Shown: positions 53,466 through 62,907 of the stretch, one piece after another
How positions within the stretch are numbered: the first letter of the stretch is position 1
Layout: each line of letters opens with the position of its first letter
DNA from: Propionibacteriales bacterium
GTDB lineage: Bacteria; Actinomycetota; Actinomycetes; Propionibacteriales; Nocardioidaceae
Reading direction: 5' to 3'
Assembly (NCBI GenBank): GCA_026392465.1
Contig: JAPLCA010000026.1
Location: forward strand, 62,001 to 126,000
Length of the DNA: 64,000 nt
Notes under the pieces: generated by a model
Told to the model about the DNA's origin: nothing
Database searches by the model: none
What the model saw: the letters and a program-made list of their open reading frames with translations, nothing else
Made by a program: the position numbers and the translations under genes

Positions 53466-54548
53466 ATGACGACGCTCCGCCGCCGACTGACGACCGCCGC
53501 CGCGCTCGCGGCTGCCTCCGCCCTGGTGCTCAGCGCCTGCGGCTCGGGGGGATCCAGCAGCGACGAGACGATCAAGATCGTCGGGTTCGCGGTCCCCGAG
53601 GCGGCCAACAAGGCGATCGCCGAGAAGTTCGAGGAGACGCCCCAGGGCAAGGGTGTCTCGTTCAAGACCTCCTACGGGGCCTCCGGCGACCAGAGCCGCG
53701 CCGTGGCCGACGGCCTGCCCGCCGACTACGTGCACCTGTCCGTCGCGACCGACGTCGACCGTCTCGTCGACGCGGGCCTGGTCGACAAGACCTGGGACGA
53801 CGGCCCCAACCAGGGCATCGTGTCGACCTCGGTGGTCGTGCTCGGCGTCCGCAAGGGCAACCCCAAGAACATCCAGGGCTGGGACGACCTGATCAAGCCC
53901 GGCGTCAAGATCGTCACGGCCAACCCCGCCTCCTCCGGCGCGGCCCGCTGGAACGCGCTCGCCGCGTGGGGCAGCGTGACCAGCCAGGGCGGCAGCGACG
54001 CCGAGGCCACCGCGTACGTCGACAAGCTCTTCAAGAACGTCGTGTCCCTGACGAACAGCGGACGCGACGCCACCCAGAGCTTCCTGGGCGGCACGGGCGA
54101 CGTCCTGCTGGCCTACGAGAACGAGGCCATTCTCGCGAACCAGAACGGCGAGGGCTTCGACTACGTCATCCCCGACACCACCGTGCTCATCGAGAACCCG
54201 GGTGCCGTCCTGAAGAAGCACGTCCCCGCCGCGGAGCCCTGGCTCGACTTCGTGCTCGGCGAGACCGGCCAGCGCGAGTTCGCGCTCAAGGGCTTCCGGC
54301 CGCTCAACGAGGAGCAGCCCGGCGTGGCCGACCTGTCCGCCGTGGGCCTGAAGGCGTCCGACGTCAAGGGGGCGGCCGACGCGTCGGACCCGTTCCCGAA
54401 GGTCAAGAACCTCCTCACCCTCGCCGACGACTTCGGCGGGCACGACTGGAGCGGCGTGAAGGACAAGCTCTTCGGCGACGGCAAGGACGGCGCGCCCGTC
54501 GGCATCGTCACCGACGCCATCGCGAAGTCCGGCAAGGCCTCGCAGTAG
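53466..54548 (+). CDS. sulfate ABC transporter substrate-binding lipoprotein
   Basis: 360 residues, ATG start. Lipoprotein signal with the cysteine of SALVLSAC at about residue 25. Then the sulfate-binding fold of the CysP/SubI type: FKTSYGASGDQSRAV, LPADYVHLSVATDVDRLVDAG, SVVVLGVRKGNPKNIQGWDD, TANPASSGAARWNAL, and LLAYENEAIL. Binds the oxyanion outside the membrane for the CysTWA pump encoded next. Confidence 0.9.
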   Translation: MTTLRRRLTTAAALAAASALVLSACGSGGSSSDETIKIVGFAVPEAANKAIAEKFEETPQGKGVSFKTSYGASGDQSRAVADGLPADYVHLSVATDVDRLVDAGLVDKTWDDGPNQGIVSTSVVVLGVRKGNPKNIQGWDDLIKPGVKIVTANPASSGAARWNALAAWGSVTSQGGSDAEATAYVDKLFKNVVSLTNSGRDATQSFLGGTGDVLLAYENEAILANQNGEGFDYVIPDTTVLIENPGAVLKKHVPAAEPWLDFVLGETGQREFALKGFRPLNEEQPGVADLSAVGLKASDVKGAADASDPFPKVKNLLTLADDFGGHDWSGVKDKLFGDGKDGAPVGIVTDAIAKSGKASQ

Positions 54549-54583
54549 CCGACCCCACCCGCCCCGACGACCTCCAGGACGGC

Positions 54584-55429
54584 ATGACCTCCACCGCACC
54601 GGCGCAGCGCCGGCCGGCACGATTCCGGCCGGCGCTGCCGAGCACCCTCACCCGCGCGTCCGGGCTCGGCCTCGGCATCTCGATGCTGTGGTTCAGCCTG
54701 CTCGTCCTCATCCCGCTCTGCGCCGTCGTCGTCACCGCGTCGGAGGGCGGCTGGTCGAACTTCTGGCGCGCCATCACCAACGCGCAGACCCGCTCGGCCA
54801 TCGTGCTGACGCTCGAGGCAGCGGTCGCCGTGACCGCCGTCAACGTGGTCGTCGGCACCGTGATCGCCTGGGTGCTCGTCCGCGACCGCTTCCCCGGCAA
54901 GGGCGTGCTCGAGGTGGTCATCGACATCCCCTTCGCCCTGCCGACCATCGTGGCCGGGCTCGTGCTGCTGTCGCTCTACGGCAAGGACGACAGCCCGCTC
55001 GGGATCAACGTCGCGAACTCGGGCGCGTCGGTCTACCTGGCGTTCCTCTTCGTGACGCTGCCCTTCGTCGTCCGCATGGTCCAGCCCGTGCTGGAGGAGC
55101 TCGACCTCGAGGTGGAGGAGGCGGCAGCGTCGCTCGGCGCCAGCCGCTTCACGACGTTCCGTCGCGTCATCCTGCCCAGCCTCGTCCCGGCCATCACCGC
55201 CGGCGCGGCGCTCTCGTTCGCGCGGGCCGTCGGCGAGTACGGGTCGCTGGTGCTGCTGTCGGGCAACCTGCCCTTCACGTCCGAGGTGGCGTCGGTGCGC
55301 ATCCTCAGCGCGATCGAGAACGACAACCCCGAGGCGGCGGCGTCGATCGCGACCCTGCTGCTGCTCGTCTCGCTGGCGACGATCGTCGTCCTCGACCTGC
55401 TGCAGAGGAGGATCAGCGACCGTGGCTGA
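54584..55429 (+). CDS. cysT: sulfate ABC transporter permease CysT
   Basis: 281 residues from ATG 54584. Six membrane spans and the cytoplasmic EAA loop (VEEAAASLGASRFTTFRRVILPSLVPAI), matching CysT/CysU. LAFLFVTLPFVVRMVQPVLEEL is the typical preceding span. The next gene's GTG overlaps its stop by eight bases. Forms the membrane channel with CysW. Confidence 0.92.
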   Translation: MTSTAPAQRRPARFRPALPSTLTRASGLGLGISMLWFSLLVLIPLCAVVVTASEGGWSNFWRAITNAQTRSAIVLTLEAAVAVTAVNVVVGTVIAWVLVRDRFPGKGVLEVVIDIPFALPTIVAGLVLLSLYGKDDSPLGINVANSGASVYLAFLFVTLPFVVRMVQPVLEELDLEVEEAAASLGASRFTTFRRVILPSLVPAITAGAALSFARAVGEYGSLVLLSGNLPFTSEVASVRILSAIENDNPEAAASIATLLLLVSLATIVVLDLLQRRISDRG

Positions 55430-56252
55430 CCTCAGCACCACCCGCCGCACCCGCGGCCCGGTCACGTACCTGCTGCGCGTCGTCGCCGTCGTGTACCTCG
55501 CGCTGCTCGTGGTGTGGCCGGTCGCGCTCGTCGTGACCAACACGTTCGCCGACGGCCTGACGTCGTTGCGCGGCCTGTTCGAGGACCCCGACATGGTGGC
55601 GGCGCTGCAGCTCACCGCCGTCGCCGCCCTGTGCGCGACGGCCATCAACCTCGTGTTCGGCGTCAGCATGTCGCTCCTGCTGGTGCGCACCGAGTTCCCC
55701 GGCAAGCGTCTGCTCAGCGCGGCGCTCGACCTGCCGCTCTCGGTCTCGCCGATCGTCATCGGCCTCGCCCTCGTGCTCGTCTACGGCGGGCGCGGCGGCT
55801 GGTTCGGCCCGACGCTCGAGGGCTGGGGCTTCCAGGTCATCTTCTCCACGCCCGGCATCGTCATGGCCACGGCGTTCGTCTCGCTGCCCCTCGTCATCCG
55901 CGAGGTGGTGCCGGTGCTGCGCGAGATCGGCACCGAGCAGGAGCAGGCCGCCCGCAGCCTCGGCGCCAACGGCTGGCAGACGTTCTGGCGGATCACCCTG
56001 CCGGGCATCCGCTGGGCGGTCGTCTACGGGGTCGTGCTGACCCTCGCCCGCTCGCTCGGTGAGTTCGGCGCCGTCAAGGTCGTGTCGGGGAACGTGCTCG
56101 GCGAGACCCGGACCGCCACGCTGGCCGTCGAGGAGAAGTACCTCAACTTCGACGTCGAGGGCGCCTACGCGATCGCGTTCCTGCTCGCCAGCGTCTCCGT
56201 CGTCTGCATCGTCGTCGTCCAGGTCCTGCGCTCCCGCGCGGACCGCCACTGA
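55422..56252 (+). CDS. cysW: sulfate ABC transporter permease CysW
   Basis: 276 residues, GTG start inside the end of cysT. Six spans; EAA loop EQEQAARSLGANGWQTFWRI; sulfate-permease block SLGEFGAVKVVSGNVLGETR, characteristic of CysW. Partner of CysT. Confidence 0.92.
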   Translation: MADLSTTRRTRGPVTYLLRVVAVVYLALLVVWPVALVVTNTFADGLTSLRGLFEDPDMVAALQLTAVAALCATAINLVFGVSMSLLLVRTEFPGKRLLSAALDLPLSVSPIVIGLALVLVYGGRGGWFGPTLEGWGFQVIFSTPGIVMATAFVSLPLVIREVVPVLREIGTEQEQAARSLGANGWQTFWRITLPGIRWAVVYGVVLTLARSLGEFGAVKVVSGNVLGETRTATLAVEEKYLNFDVEGAYAIAFLLASVSVVCIVVVQVLRSRADRH

Positions 56253-56264
56253 GAGGGAAGGCCC

Positions 56265-57221
56265 ATGAGCATCGAGGTCGCAGGCGTCAGCAAGCGGTTC
56301 GGCGACTTCGTCGCGCTCGACGACGTCGACCTGTCGATCCCCACCGGCCAGCTCACCGCCCTGCTCGGCCCGAGCGGTGGCGGCAAGACGACGCTGCTGC
56401 GGATCATCGCCGGCCTCGAGACCGCCGACTCCGGCTCGGTCGTGATCGAGGGCGCCGACACCACGGGCGTGCCGGTGCAGAAGCGCAACGTCGGGTTCGT
56501 GTTCCAGCACTACGCCGCGTTCAAGCACCTCAGCGTGCGACGCAACGTCGCCTTCGGCCTGGAGATCCGCAAGCGCCCGAAGGCCGAGGTCGAGGCGAAG
56601 GTCGACGAGCTGCTGCGGCTCGTGCACCTCGAGCAGTTCGCCGACCGTCGCCCGTCGCAGCTGTCCGGCGGTCAGCGCCAGCGAATGGCGCTGGCCCGCG
56701 CGCTCGCCATCGAGCCGTCGGTGCTGCTGCTCGACGAGCCGTTCGGTGCGCTGGACGCCAAGGTCCGCAAGGAGCTGCGGGACTGGCTGCGCCGCCTGCA
56801 CGACGAGATGCACGTGACCACGGTCTTCGTCACGCACGACCAGGAGGAGGCCCTGGAGGTCGCCGACTCCATCGTGGTGATCAACGACGGCCGCATCGAG
56901 CAGGTCGGCACCCCCGACGACCTCTACGACAAGCCGGCGAGCGACTTCGTGCTCTCCTTCCTCGGTCCGGTGACGACGCTCGGCGACCACCTCGTCCGCC
57001 CGCACGACATCGAGATCTCGCGGTACGAGCAGGCGGCGGTCACGGTCGGCACGATCACCCGCTGGACGCGGATCGGGTTCGAGGTGCGCCTGGAGGTCAC
57101 GCCCGAGGACGCCCGCCAGCCGGGCCCGGTCCTGGTGAGCCTCACCCGCACGGACGCGACGGCGCTCGGGCTGCACGAGGGCGACCGGGTGTGGCTGCGG
57201 CTGCGACCCGGCGCCTCCTGA
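56265..57221 (+). CDS. cysA: sulfate ABC transporter ATP-binding protein CysA
   Basis: 318 residues, ATG with GAGGGAAGG upstream. Walker [15 protein letters not shown], signature [15 protein letters not shown], Walker [14 protein letters not shown], and the H-loop [12 protein letters not shown]-terminal ~85 residues form the TOBE-like regulatory domain ([20 protein letters not shown]). Energises sulfate/thiosulfate uptake. Its last 80 bases overlap the 3' end of the oppositely oriented MFS gene. Confidence 0.93.
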   Translation: MSIEVAGVSKRFGDFVALDDVDLSIPTGQLTALLGPSGGGKTTLLRIIAGLETADSGSVVIEGADTTGVPVQKRNVGFVFQHYAAFKHLSVRRNVAFGLEIRKRPKAEVEAKVDELLRLVHLEQFADRRPSQLSGGQRQRMALARALAIEPSVLLLDEPFGALDAKVRKELRDWLRRLHDEMHVTTVFVTHDQEEALEVADSIVVINDGRIEQVGTPDDLYDKPASDFVLSFLGPVTTLGDHLVRPHDIEISRYEQAAVTVGTITRWTRIGFEVRLEVTPEDARQPGPVLVSLTRTDATALGLHEGDRVWLRLRPGAS

Positions 57222-58353
57222 GCCGCAGCGGCGCTGCCACCAGCGCCCCGGCCGCGGTGAGGCCGGCGGCGGCAGCGAACGCCGCCGCGTGCCCGGGACC
57301 GTCGACGAGGGCCCCCGCCAGCGCGGACCCGAGGGCCTGACCGAGCACGAGCACGACGAACAGGAGTGCCGTCCCCGACGCCGCGCGCCCGGGGTCGACG
57401 TCGAGCGTCCACGCGATCAGCGCGCCCGTCGCGGCGACGAAGCCCCAGCCGAACACCGCGCACGCGACGACGGCGACGACCGCGGAGCCGGACCCCACTC
57501 CGAGCGTCAGCGTCGCGACGGCGGTGACGGCGGCCGTGAGCACCCAGGCGCTCCGCGGACCCCGGCGGCCCAGCCGGCCGGCGGTGGCGACGACGGCGGT
57601 GCCGCCCACGCCCAGCGCGATCCAGGCGACCACCGACGTCGTCGTCCCCGCCCCTGCGTCGAGCACGACGACCCGGCCGTAGCTCCAGACCGCGGCCGAT
57701 CCGGCGCCGAGGAGCAGGCTCGCCACCACCACCTTCCGGTGGCCCCACCACCAGGAGCGCGGCAGCGCCGGGCCCGGCGCGCGGCCGGCGTCCGTGCCGC
57801 CCCGTGCGGCCACCAGCACGAGCGCCGCCACGGCGAGCGTGAGCACGCCCGACCAGGCCCACGCCGCGCGCCAGTCCGGGAGCAGCGTGAGGGCCAGCAC
57901 GCCGGCCGCGACGAGACCGGGCCCGGTGCCCGCGTTGACCGCCGCCTGCGCGGACGGGTCGCCCGCGACGACCGGGTCGCGTCGCAGGATCTCCACGAGC
58001 GCCGGCGAGACGACCCCGGCGCCCACCGAGGCGACGACGGCGAGGGCGGCGAACGTCGTGGCGTCCGGCGCGACGGCGAGACCGAGAGCGCCTCCCCCCG
58101 CGGTCAGCGCGGCGACCACCACGAGGGTCCGCGCCCGTCGGCCGGCGAGCACCAGCCCCAGCAGCGCGCCGAGGCAGTAGGCGAGCGAGGCGCCGCTGGA
58201 CACCAGGCCCGCCGCCGAGGCGCTGAGTCCCAGCTCGTCCTGGACGTCGGGCAGGTACAGCCCGGTCGCGAGCCTGACGAGCCCGTAGGTGGCGGCCACG
58301 AGGGCGAGCCCGCCCGGCACGAGAAGACCTGATAACGAAAACGTACGTTTCAC
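57142..58353 (-). CDS. MFS transporter
   Basis: 403 residues, GTG start. Twelve spans, with [20 protein letters not shown] in helix 1 and [19 protein letters not shown] in the 2-3 loop, giving a cyanate/drug-type MFS pattern. The last ~25 residues ([20 protein letters not shown]) are read antisense to the end of cysA and are basic and low-complexity, so the coding end may be later than needed. A divergent TetR gene and a palindrome over the start codon indicate TetR control. Confidence 0.85.
   Translation of the reverse strand: MKRTFSLSGLLVPGGLALVAATYGLVRLATGLYLPDVQDELGLSASAAGLVSSGASLAYCLGALLGLVLAGRRARTLVVVAALTAGGGALGLAVAPDATTFAALAVVASVGAGVVSPALVEILRRDPVVAGDPSAQAAVNAGTGPGLVAAGVLALTLLPDWRAAWAWSGVLTLAVAALVLVAARGGTDAGRAPGPALPRSWWWGHRKVVVASLLLGAGSAAVWSYGRVVVLDAGAGTTTSVVAWIALGVGGTAVVATAGRLGRRGPRSAWVLTAAVTAVATLTLGVGSGSAVVAVVACAVFGWGFVAATGALIAWTLDVDPGRAASGTALLFVVLVLGQALGSALAGALVDGPGHAAAFAAAAGLTAAGALVAAPLRLRRRRVAAAATPGRPRAARAPSRPCG
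58339..58350. promoter_or_regulatory. palindromic operator over the MFS start codon
   Basis: AAACGTACGTTT is a perfect 12-base palindrome covering codons 2-5 of the MFS gene and lying 27 bases before the divergent tetR start. Binding there would block both genes. Confidence 0.6.
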
Positions 58354-58376
58354 TTTCGTGAGTCTAGGCTGCGACC

Positions 58377-58937
58377 ATGGCCCTGCGCACCTCGACGGAG
58401 ACCCGGCTGCTCGACGCCGCGGACGAGCTCTTCTTCACCGGTGGCGTCGCGGCCACCCCGGTCGACGCGGTCCTGGCGCGCGCCGGCGTCTCGGCCGCCA
58501 CGCTCTACCGCGGCTTCGCGAGCAAGGAGGCGCTGCTCGCGGCAGCGCTCGAGCGTCGCCATCGGGCCTGGACGCGGACCTGGGACGACGCGGTCGCGCA
58601 GCAGACGACCCCGCAGGCCCGGCTGCTGGCGGTCTTCGACGCGCTCGAGACGTTCCGCGACGGACCCTTGGGCTCCCGGTGGTGCGCGTTCCTCGGGACC
58701 GCTGCCGAGCACGCCTCCCCGCCACCGGAGCTCGCGGCCGCACTCCGGCTCGAGACCGACCACCTGCGCCACCGGCTGGTCGACCTCGCCGAGGAGGTGG
58801 CGCCGGGTCGCGGGGAGCAGCTCGGCGAGCAGCTCCTCCTCGTGGTCACCGGCGACCTCGCGATGCGCCTGCGCACCCCTGGACGGAGCACCGACGTCGC
58901 CCGGGCCGTCGCCACCACGCTCGTCCGCGCGGCCTGA
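58377..58937 (+). CDS. TetR-family transcriptional regulator
   Basis: 186 residues, ATG start. HTH at about 8-55: RLLDAADELFFTGGVAATPV, LARAGVSAATLYRGFASKEA. Only 23 bases separate it from the divergent MFS gene, with a 12-base palindrome in the overlap. Likely ligand is the MFS substrate. Confidence 0.9.
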   Translation: MALRTSTETRLLDAADELFFTGGVAATPVDAVLARAGVSAATLYRGFASKEALLAAALERRHRAWTRTWDDAVAQQTTPQARLLAVFDALETFRDGPLGSRWCAFLGTAAEHASPPPELAAALRLETDHLRHRLVDLAEEVAPGRGEQLGEQLLLVVTGDLAMRLRTPGRSTDVARAVATTLVRAA

Positions 58938-58960
58938 GCCGACCGGCGTCCTCCTCCGCG

Positions 58961-60166
58961 TCAGGCCGTGCGGCGCTGGGCCAGCAGACCGACGAGGAAG
59001 ATCAGGAGTCCGGCGACGGCGAGCGCGGCACCGACCAGGCTCGGGGCGCGGTACCCGTAGCCGGCGGCGATGACGACGCCCCCCAGCCAGGCACCCAGCC
59101 CGTTGGCGATGTTGAGCGCGGAGTGGTTGAGCGCCGCGCCCAGCATCTGCGCGTCGCCCGCGGCGTCCATGAGGCGGATCTGCAGGCCGATGGCCACGAG
59201 GCTGCCCAGCGCGCCGATCGCGAAGACCCCGAGAGCGGCGGGCACCACGAGGCCCGCGGTCTGGTGGAAGACGACGAGCACCGCGACCGTCGCCACGAAG
59301 CCCCAGATCACGAGCCGTGGGACGTCCCAGTCGGCGAGGGGGCCGGCCAGCCACGACCCGAGCACCGAGCCGATGCCGAAGGCCAGGAGGAACCACGGGA
59401 TCGAGGAGTCCGAGAGGCCGGTGACGTCGGTGACGATCGGCGCCACGTAGCTGTACATGGCGAAGAGCCCGCCGAAGCCCACCATGCCGGCAGAGACGGC
59501 GAACAGCACCTGCGGACGCCTGAGCGCCGACAGCTCGCCCCGGATGCTGGCCGTGCGGTCGGCGGCCTGGTGCGGCACGAAGAGCAGCATCATCGCCGCG
59601 GCCAGCACCGCCAGCACGACCACGGCCCAGTAGGCGACCCGCCAGCCGAGCTCCTGGCCGAGCCAGGTGGCGGCCGGCACGCCGGCCACGGTCGCGACGG
59701 ACAGGCCGAGCATGACGCGGCTGACCGCACGGCCCCGGCGGTGCGCCGGCACCAGCGAGGCGGCCAGCAGCGAGGCGACGCCGAAGTACGCGCCGTGCGG
59801 GAGGCCGGCGAGGAAGCGTGCGGCGAGCACGGGCACGTACCCGCTCGCGAGCGCGGTGACCGCGTTGCCGACGCCCAGCGCGAGGATCAGGCCGACCGCC
59901 AGCTCGCGGCGCGGGAGCCGTGCACCGAGGGCCACGATGACGGGTGCACCGACCACGACCCCGAAGGCGTACGCCGTGATGACGTGGCCCGTGGTCGGGA
60001 TCGACTCGTCGATGCCGACGGCGATCTCCTTGAGCAGGCCCATCGTGACGAATTCGGTGGTGCCGATCGCGAAGCCGCCGAGCGCGAGGGCGATGATCGC
60101 CAGCCCCACGTGCGCGGCACGCGGGGTGGTCGTCTCAGACGGGGCCAGGTCGACGGAAGAAGTCAC
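58961..60166 (-). CDS. DHA1-type MFS transporter (AraJ/YdhP-like)
   Basis: 401 residues from GTG 60166; a TTG four codons upstream is an alternative. Twelve spans; GLAIIALALGGFAIGTTEFV in helix 1 and the YAFGVVVGAPVIVALGARLP loop are typical of the YdhP/AraJ exporters. GLGAWLGGVVIAAGYGYRAP near the C-terminus matches the same group. Probably exports a sugar-like or aromatic compound; substrate unknown. Convergent with the upstream TetR gene. Confidence 0.88.
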   Translation of the reverse strand: MTSSVDLAPSETTTPRAAHVGLAIIALALGGFAIGTTEFVTMGLLKEIAVGIDESIPTTGHVITAYAFGVVVGAPVIVALGARLPRRELAVGLILALGVGNAVTALASGYVPVLAARFLAGLPHGAYFGVASLLAASLVPAHRRGRAVSRVMLGLSVATVAGVPAATWLGQELGWRVAYWAVVVLAVLAAAMMLLFVPHQAADRTASIRGELSALRRPQVLFAVSAGMVGFGGLFAMYSYVAPIVTDVTGLSDSSIPWFLLAFGIGSVLGSWLAGPLADWDVPRLVIWGFVATVAVLVVFHQTAGLVVPAALGVFAIGALGSLVAIGLQIRLMDAAGDAQMLGAALNHSALNIANGLGAWLGGVVIAAGYGYRAPSLVGAALAVAGLLIFLVGLLAQRRTA

Positions 60167-60240
60167 GTGAAGAGCCAAGCACCGACCCTCGGCGTGTTGT
60201 TCCCGGTGTGGGCGACGTCATGGAGCGAGCACCCGCCGGA

Positions 60241-60849
60241 CTAGGCCACGATGCTGCGCAGCAGGGCAGCCACGCGACGGCCCAGGAGGGTCGCCGCCTC
60301 CTGTGCTGCGTCGTCGCCTCGGGACGCCGCGACGAGGGCCTGCTCGAAGAGGCCGTCGACGGCCGCGTACGCCGTCGCCTCGTCGACGAGGGCCTGTCCC
60401 GCTCCCAGCTCGACGGCGCGGGCGACGATGCGTCCCACCATGGCCTGGAGCAGCAGGTCGATGTCGCGCACGTCCTCGCGCAGACCCGGTTCGAAGATGC
60501 TCTGCGTGCGCAGGTCGTACCAGAGGCGGTGCAGCGCGGCGTCGTCGAGCAGCGTGCGACTCATGATGGCCACGACGTCGTCGACCAGTCCCTGGGGGGT
60601 CGTGGCGGAGGCGACCGCGTCGTCGTAGCGCCGCGAGCAGATCGTCTTGTAGTGGCGCACGCAGAAGGTGATGAGCTCGATCTTGTCGTGGAAGTAGTAG
60701 TGCACGACCCCGTGGCTGAAGGGCGAGTTCGCCGCGATCTCCCGCAGGCCCGTCCGGGCGTAGCCGAGGTCGCCGAGCGTGCGCAGCGCCGACTCCGCCA
60801 GCTCGAGCCGGCGCTGCTCGACCTTGTCGACCCGCGTCGTGAGCACCAT
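60241..60849 (-). CDS. TetR/AcrR-family regulator of the adjacent oxidoreductase operon
   Basis: 202 residues, ATG start. HTH at about 13-60: RRLELAESALRTLGDLGYAR, IAANSPFSHGVVHYYFHDKI. Divergent from the SDR operon across 130 bases that contain a 38-base palindrome overlapping a TTGACA element, so it is the likely repressor of that operon. Confidence 0.9.
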   Translation of the reverse strand: MVLTTRVDKVEQRRLELAESALRTLGDLGYARTGLREIAANSPFSHGVVHYYFHDKIELITFCVRHYKTICSRRYDDAVASATTPQGLVDDVVAIMSRTLLDDAALHRLWYDLRTQSIFEPGLREDVRDIDLLLQAMVGRIVARAVELGAGQALVDEATAYAAVDGLFEQALVAASRGDDAAQEAATLLGRRVAALLRSIVA

Positions 60850-60893
60850 GCCGCACCTCCGTCCCCCGGCAGTGTACGCGGCGGAGGACTCGT

Positions 60894-60931
60894 CTGGACA
60901 GTCGTCAAGAAAAATCTTGACAACTGTCCAG
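60894..60931. promoter_or_regulatory. 38-base palindrome with TTGACA promoter element
   Basis: CTGGACAGTCGTCAAGA (60894-60910) pairs with TCTTGACAACTGTCCAG (60915-60931) with one mismatch around AAAA. The right arm holds a perfect -35 TTGACA (60917-60922) pointing to the SDR operon; the left arm holds TTGACG pointing to tetR. This is a clear TetR-type operator. Confidence 0.85.
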
Positions 60932-60979
60932 AGCGTCCGTGAGTGTGTCCTGCATCACCCTGCAACCACAGGAGCAGAC

Positions 60980-61774
60980 ATGACGACACTCGACCTCACC
61001 GGGCGCACGTGCCTGGTGACCGGAGGGGCCCAGGGCCTTGGACAGGGCATGGCCCAGGCGCTCGCCGCGGCAGGAGGCCGCGTGGTCGTCGCCGACGTGC
61101 AGACCGACGCCGGCCGTGCCACGGCGGAGGCCCTGGGCGACGGCCACGGCTTCGTCGAGCTCGACGTCACCGACGAGTCCGCCTGGGAGGCGGCGGTCGC
61201 GTCCGTCGTGCGCGACCACGGCGGGCTCGACGTGCTGGTCAACAACGCCGGCATCGAGATCACCAGCCTCGTGACCGAGATCGACCCGGTCGACGTCCGG
61301 CGGATGCTCGACGTCAACGTCCTGGGGACCCTGCTCGGCGTGAAGCACGGGCTCCGGGCCATGGGTCCGCAGGGCGCCGCCGGCCGTGGCGGTTCGATCA
61401 TCAACGTCTCGTCGGTCGCCGCGACCATCGCGTTCCCCGGCATCGCGGGCTACTCGGCCACGAAGTCCGCGGTGGACCGCCTGACCCGGGTGGCCGCCAT
61501 GGAGGCCGGCAAGCTCGGACTGGGCGTCCGGGTCAACTGCATCTACCCCGGCCTCGTGCCGACGGCGATGGGAGCGAGCCTCGCCAGCGACGTCGCCGAC
61601 CTCGGGCTCTTCGAGTCGCCCGAGGCCGCCGTCGCCGCCGTGGTCGACCTCACCCCGGCAGGCCGGCTGGGCGAGGTGGCCGACATGGCCGACGCCGTGG
61701 TCTTCCTGGCCTCGGACGCAGCGCGGTTCATCACGGGCGCAGGTCTGCCCGTCGACGGCGGAATGGGGATGTGA
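60980..61774 (+). CDS. short-chain dehydrogenase/reductase
   Basis: 264 residues from ATG 60980, GGAG at a proper distance. Classical SDR: cofactor loop TGGAQGLGQGMA, LDVTDESAW (the aspartate suggests NAD), VNNAGIEI, catalytic Ser in INVSSVAA, and YSATKSA (Tyr/Lys). C-terminal GAGLPVDGGMGM ending is standard. First gene of the operon with a saccharopine-dehydrogenase-like protein and an acyl-CoA ligase. Confidence 0.93.
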   Translation: MTTLDLTGRTCLVTGGAQGLGQGMAQALAAAGGRVVVADVQTDAGRATAEALGDGHGFVELDVTDESAWEAAVASVVRDHGGLDVLVNNAGIEITSLVTEIDPVDVRRMLDVNVLGTLLGVKHGLRAMGPQGAAGRGGSIINVSSVAATIAFPGIAGYSATKSAVDRLTRVAAMEAGKLGLGVRVNCIYPGLVPTAMGASLASDVADLGLFESPEAAVAAVVDLTPAGRLGEVADMADAVVFLASDAARFITGAGLPVDGGMGM

Positions 61775-61775
61775 C

Positions 61776-62906
61776 ATGACGACGAAGCCCGTGGTGGTCT
61801 ACGGAGCGTCCGGCTACACCGGTCGCCTGGTCTGCGAGTACCTCCGCGAGTACGGCGTGCCCTTCGTGGCGGCCGGGCGGAGCGAGGAGACGCTGCACGC
61901 GTCGATGGAGTCCCACGTGGCCGGCATCGAGACCGCCGACTACGAGGTGGTCGAGGTCGAGCACGACGTCGCCTCCCTGACCCGACTCTTCCAGGGGGCC
62001 CAGGTCGTGCTCAACACGGTGGGCCCGTTCAGCGAGCTGGGTCCGGCCGTGGTCGAGGCCTGCCTCGCCGCCGGGACGCACTACACCGACACGACGGGCG
62101 AGCAGGACTGGCTCATCACGTGCGACGAGACCTACGGCGCCGACTTCGCCGCCGCCGGGCTGCTGCTCTCCCCCGGCCTCGCCCAGATGTACACGACCGG
62201 CGAGATCGCGGCCCAGCTGTGCCTCGAGACCCCCGGTCTGGACACGCTCGACATCGCCGTGTTCTGGGGCGGCAGCCCGACGATCGCCTCGACGCGCACC
62301 ATCCTCGTCAACGCCGCCACGTCGGCCGCCCACTACCTGGAGCAGAACGTCTACGTGCCGTTCGACCCCGCCCAGGGGCTCGTCCCGCTGGTCGTCCCCG
62401 GGCAGCACGAGCTGGCTCAGTCACTGCCCTGGGGCGGCACGTCGCACCCCGTCTGGTTCAGGCGCGACCCGCGCGTGGCCAGCTGCAAGGCGCAGGGCGG
62501 GGTGTTCAACGCCGCCCTGATGCACGGTGTGCCGCAGATCGTGGCGGGCGCGCTCGAGGCGACGAAGGACATGGCCCCCGAGGAGCGCGACGCCGCCCTG
62601 ACGGCGACGGCGCGGCAGGTCATGGACACGATGCCGCCCCGCGAGAACCCGCGGGTGAACAAGTCGTTGGACTCCGTCCACGCCTCGGGGCCGCTCGGCC
62701 GCGCCCACTGCGTGATCCACGGCAACAGCAACTACAAGCAGACCGGCCTGCTGCAGGCCTACGCGGCCTACTCGCTGCTCCAGACGCCTCCCCGGCGGGC
62801 TGGTTTCGCCAGCGGCTGCCAGGCGTTCGGACATCGAGAGCTCCTCGGCGTCCTGCGCTCGTTCGGGCTCGTCGCCGCGCCCCGGCTCACGGTGCAGGAG
62901 GCGTGA
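61776..62906 (+). CDS. saccharopine-dehydrogenase-like NAD(P)-binding protein
   Basis: 376 residues, ATG one base after the SDR stop. N-terminal Rossmann motif VVVYGASGYTGRLVCEYL as in the saccharopine dehydrogenase / trans-acting enoyl reductase family; VVLNTVGPFSELGPAVVEACLAAGTHYTDTTGE is the family core. The C-terminal half is without a named domain. Together with an SDR and an acyl-CoA ligase, a role in reducing or rearranging a CoA-bound substrate is plausible. Confidence 0.87.
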   Translation: MTTKPVVVYGASGYTGRLVCEYLREYGVPFVAAGRSEETLHASMESHVAGIETADYEVVEVEHDVASLTRLFQGAQVVLNTVGPFSELGPAVVEACLAAGTHYTDTTGEQDWLITCDETYGADFAAAGLLLSPGLAQMYTTGEIAAQLCLETPGLDTLDIAVFWGGSPTIASTRTILVNAATSAAHYLEQNVYVPFDPAQGLVPLVVPGQHELAQSLPWGGTSHPVWFRRDPRVASCKAQGGVFNAALMHGVPQIVAGALEATKDMAPEERDAALTATARQVMDTMPPRENPRVNKSLDSVHASGPLGRAHCVIHGNSNYKQTGLLQAYAAYSLLQTPPRRAGFASGCQAFGHRELLGVLRSFGLVAAPRLTVQEA

Positions 62907-62907
62907 C

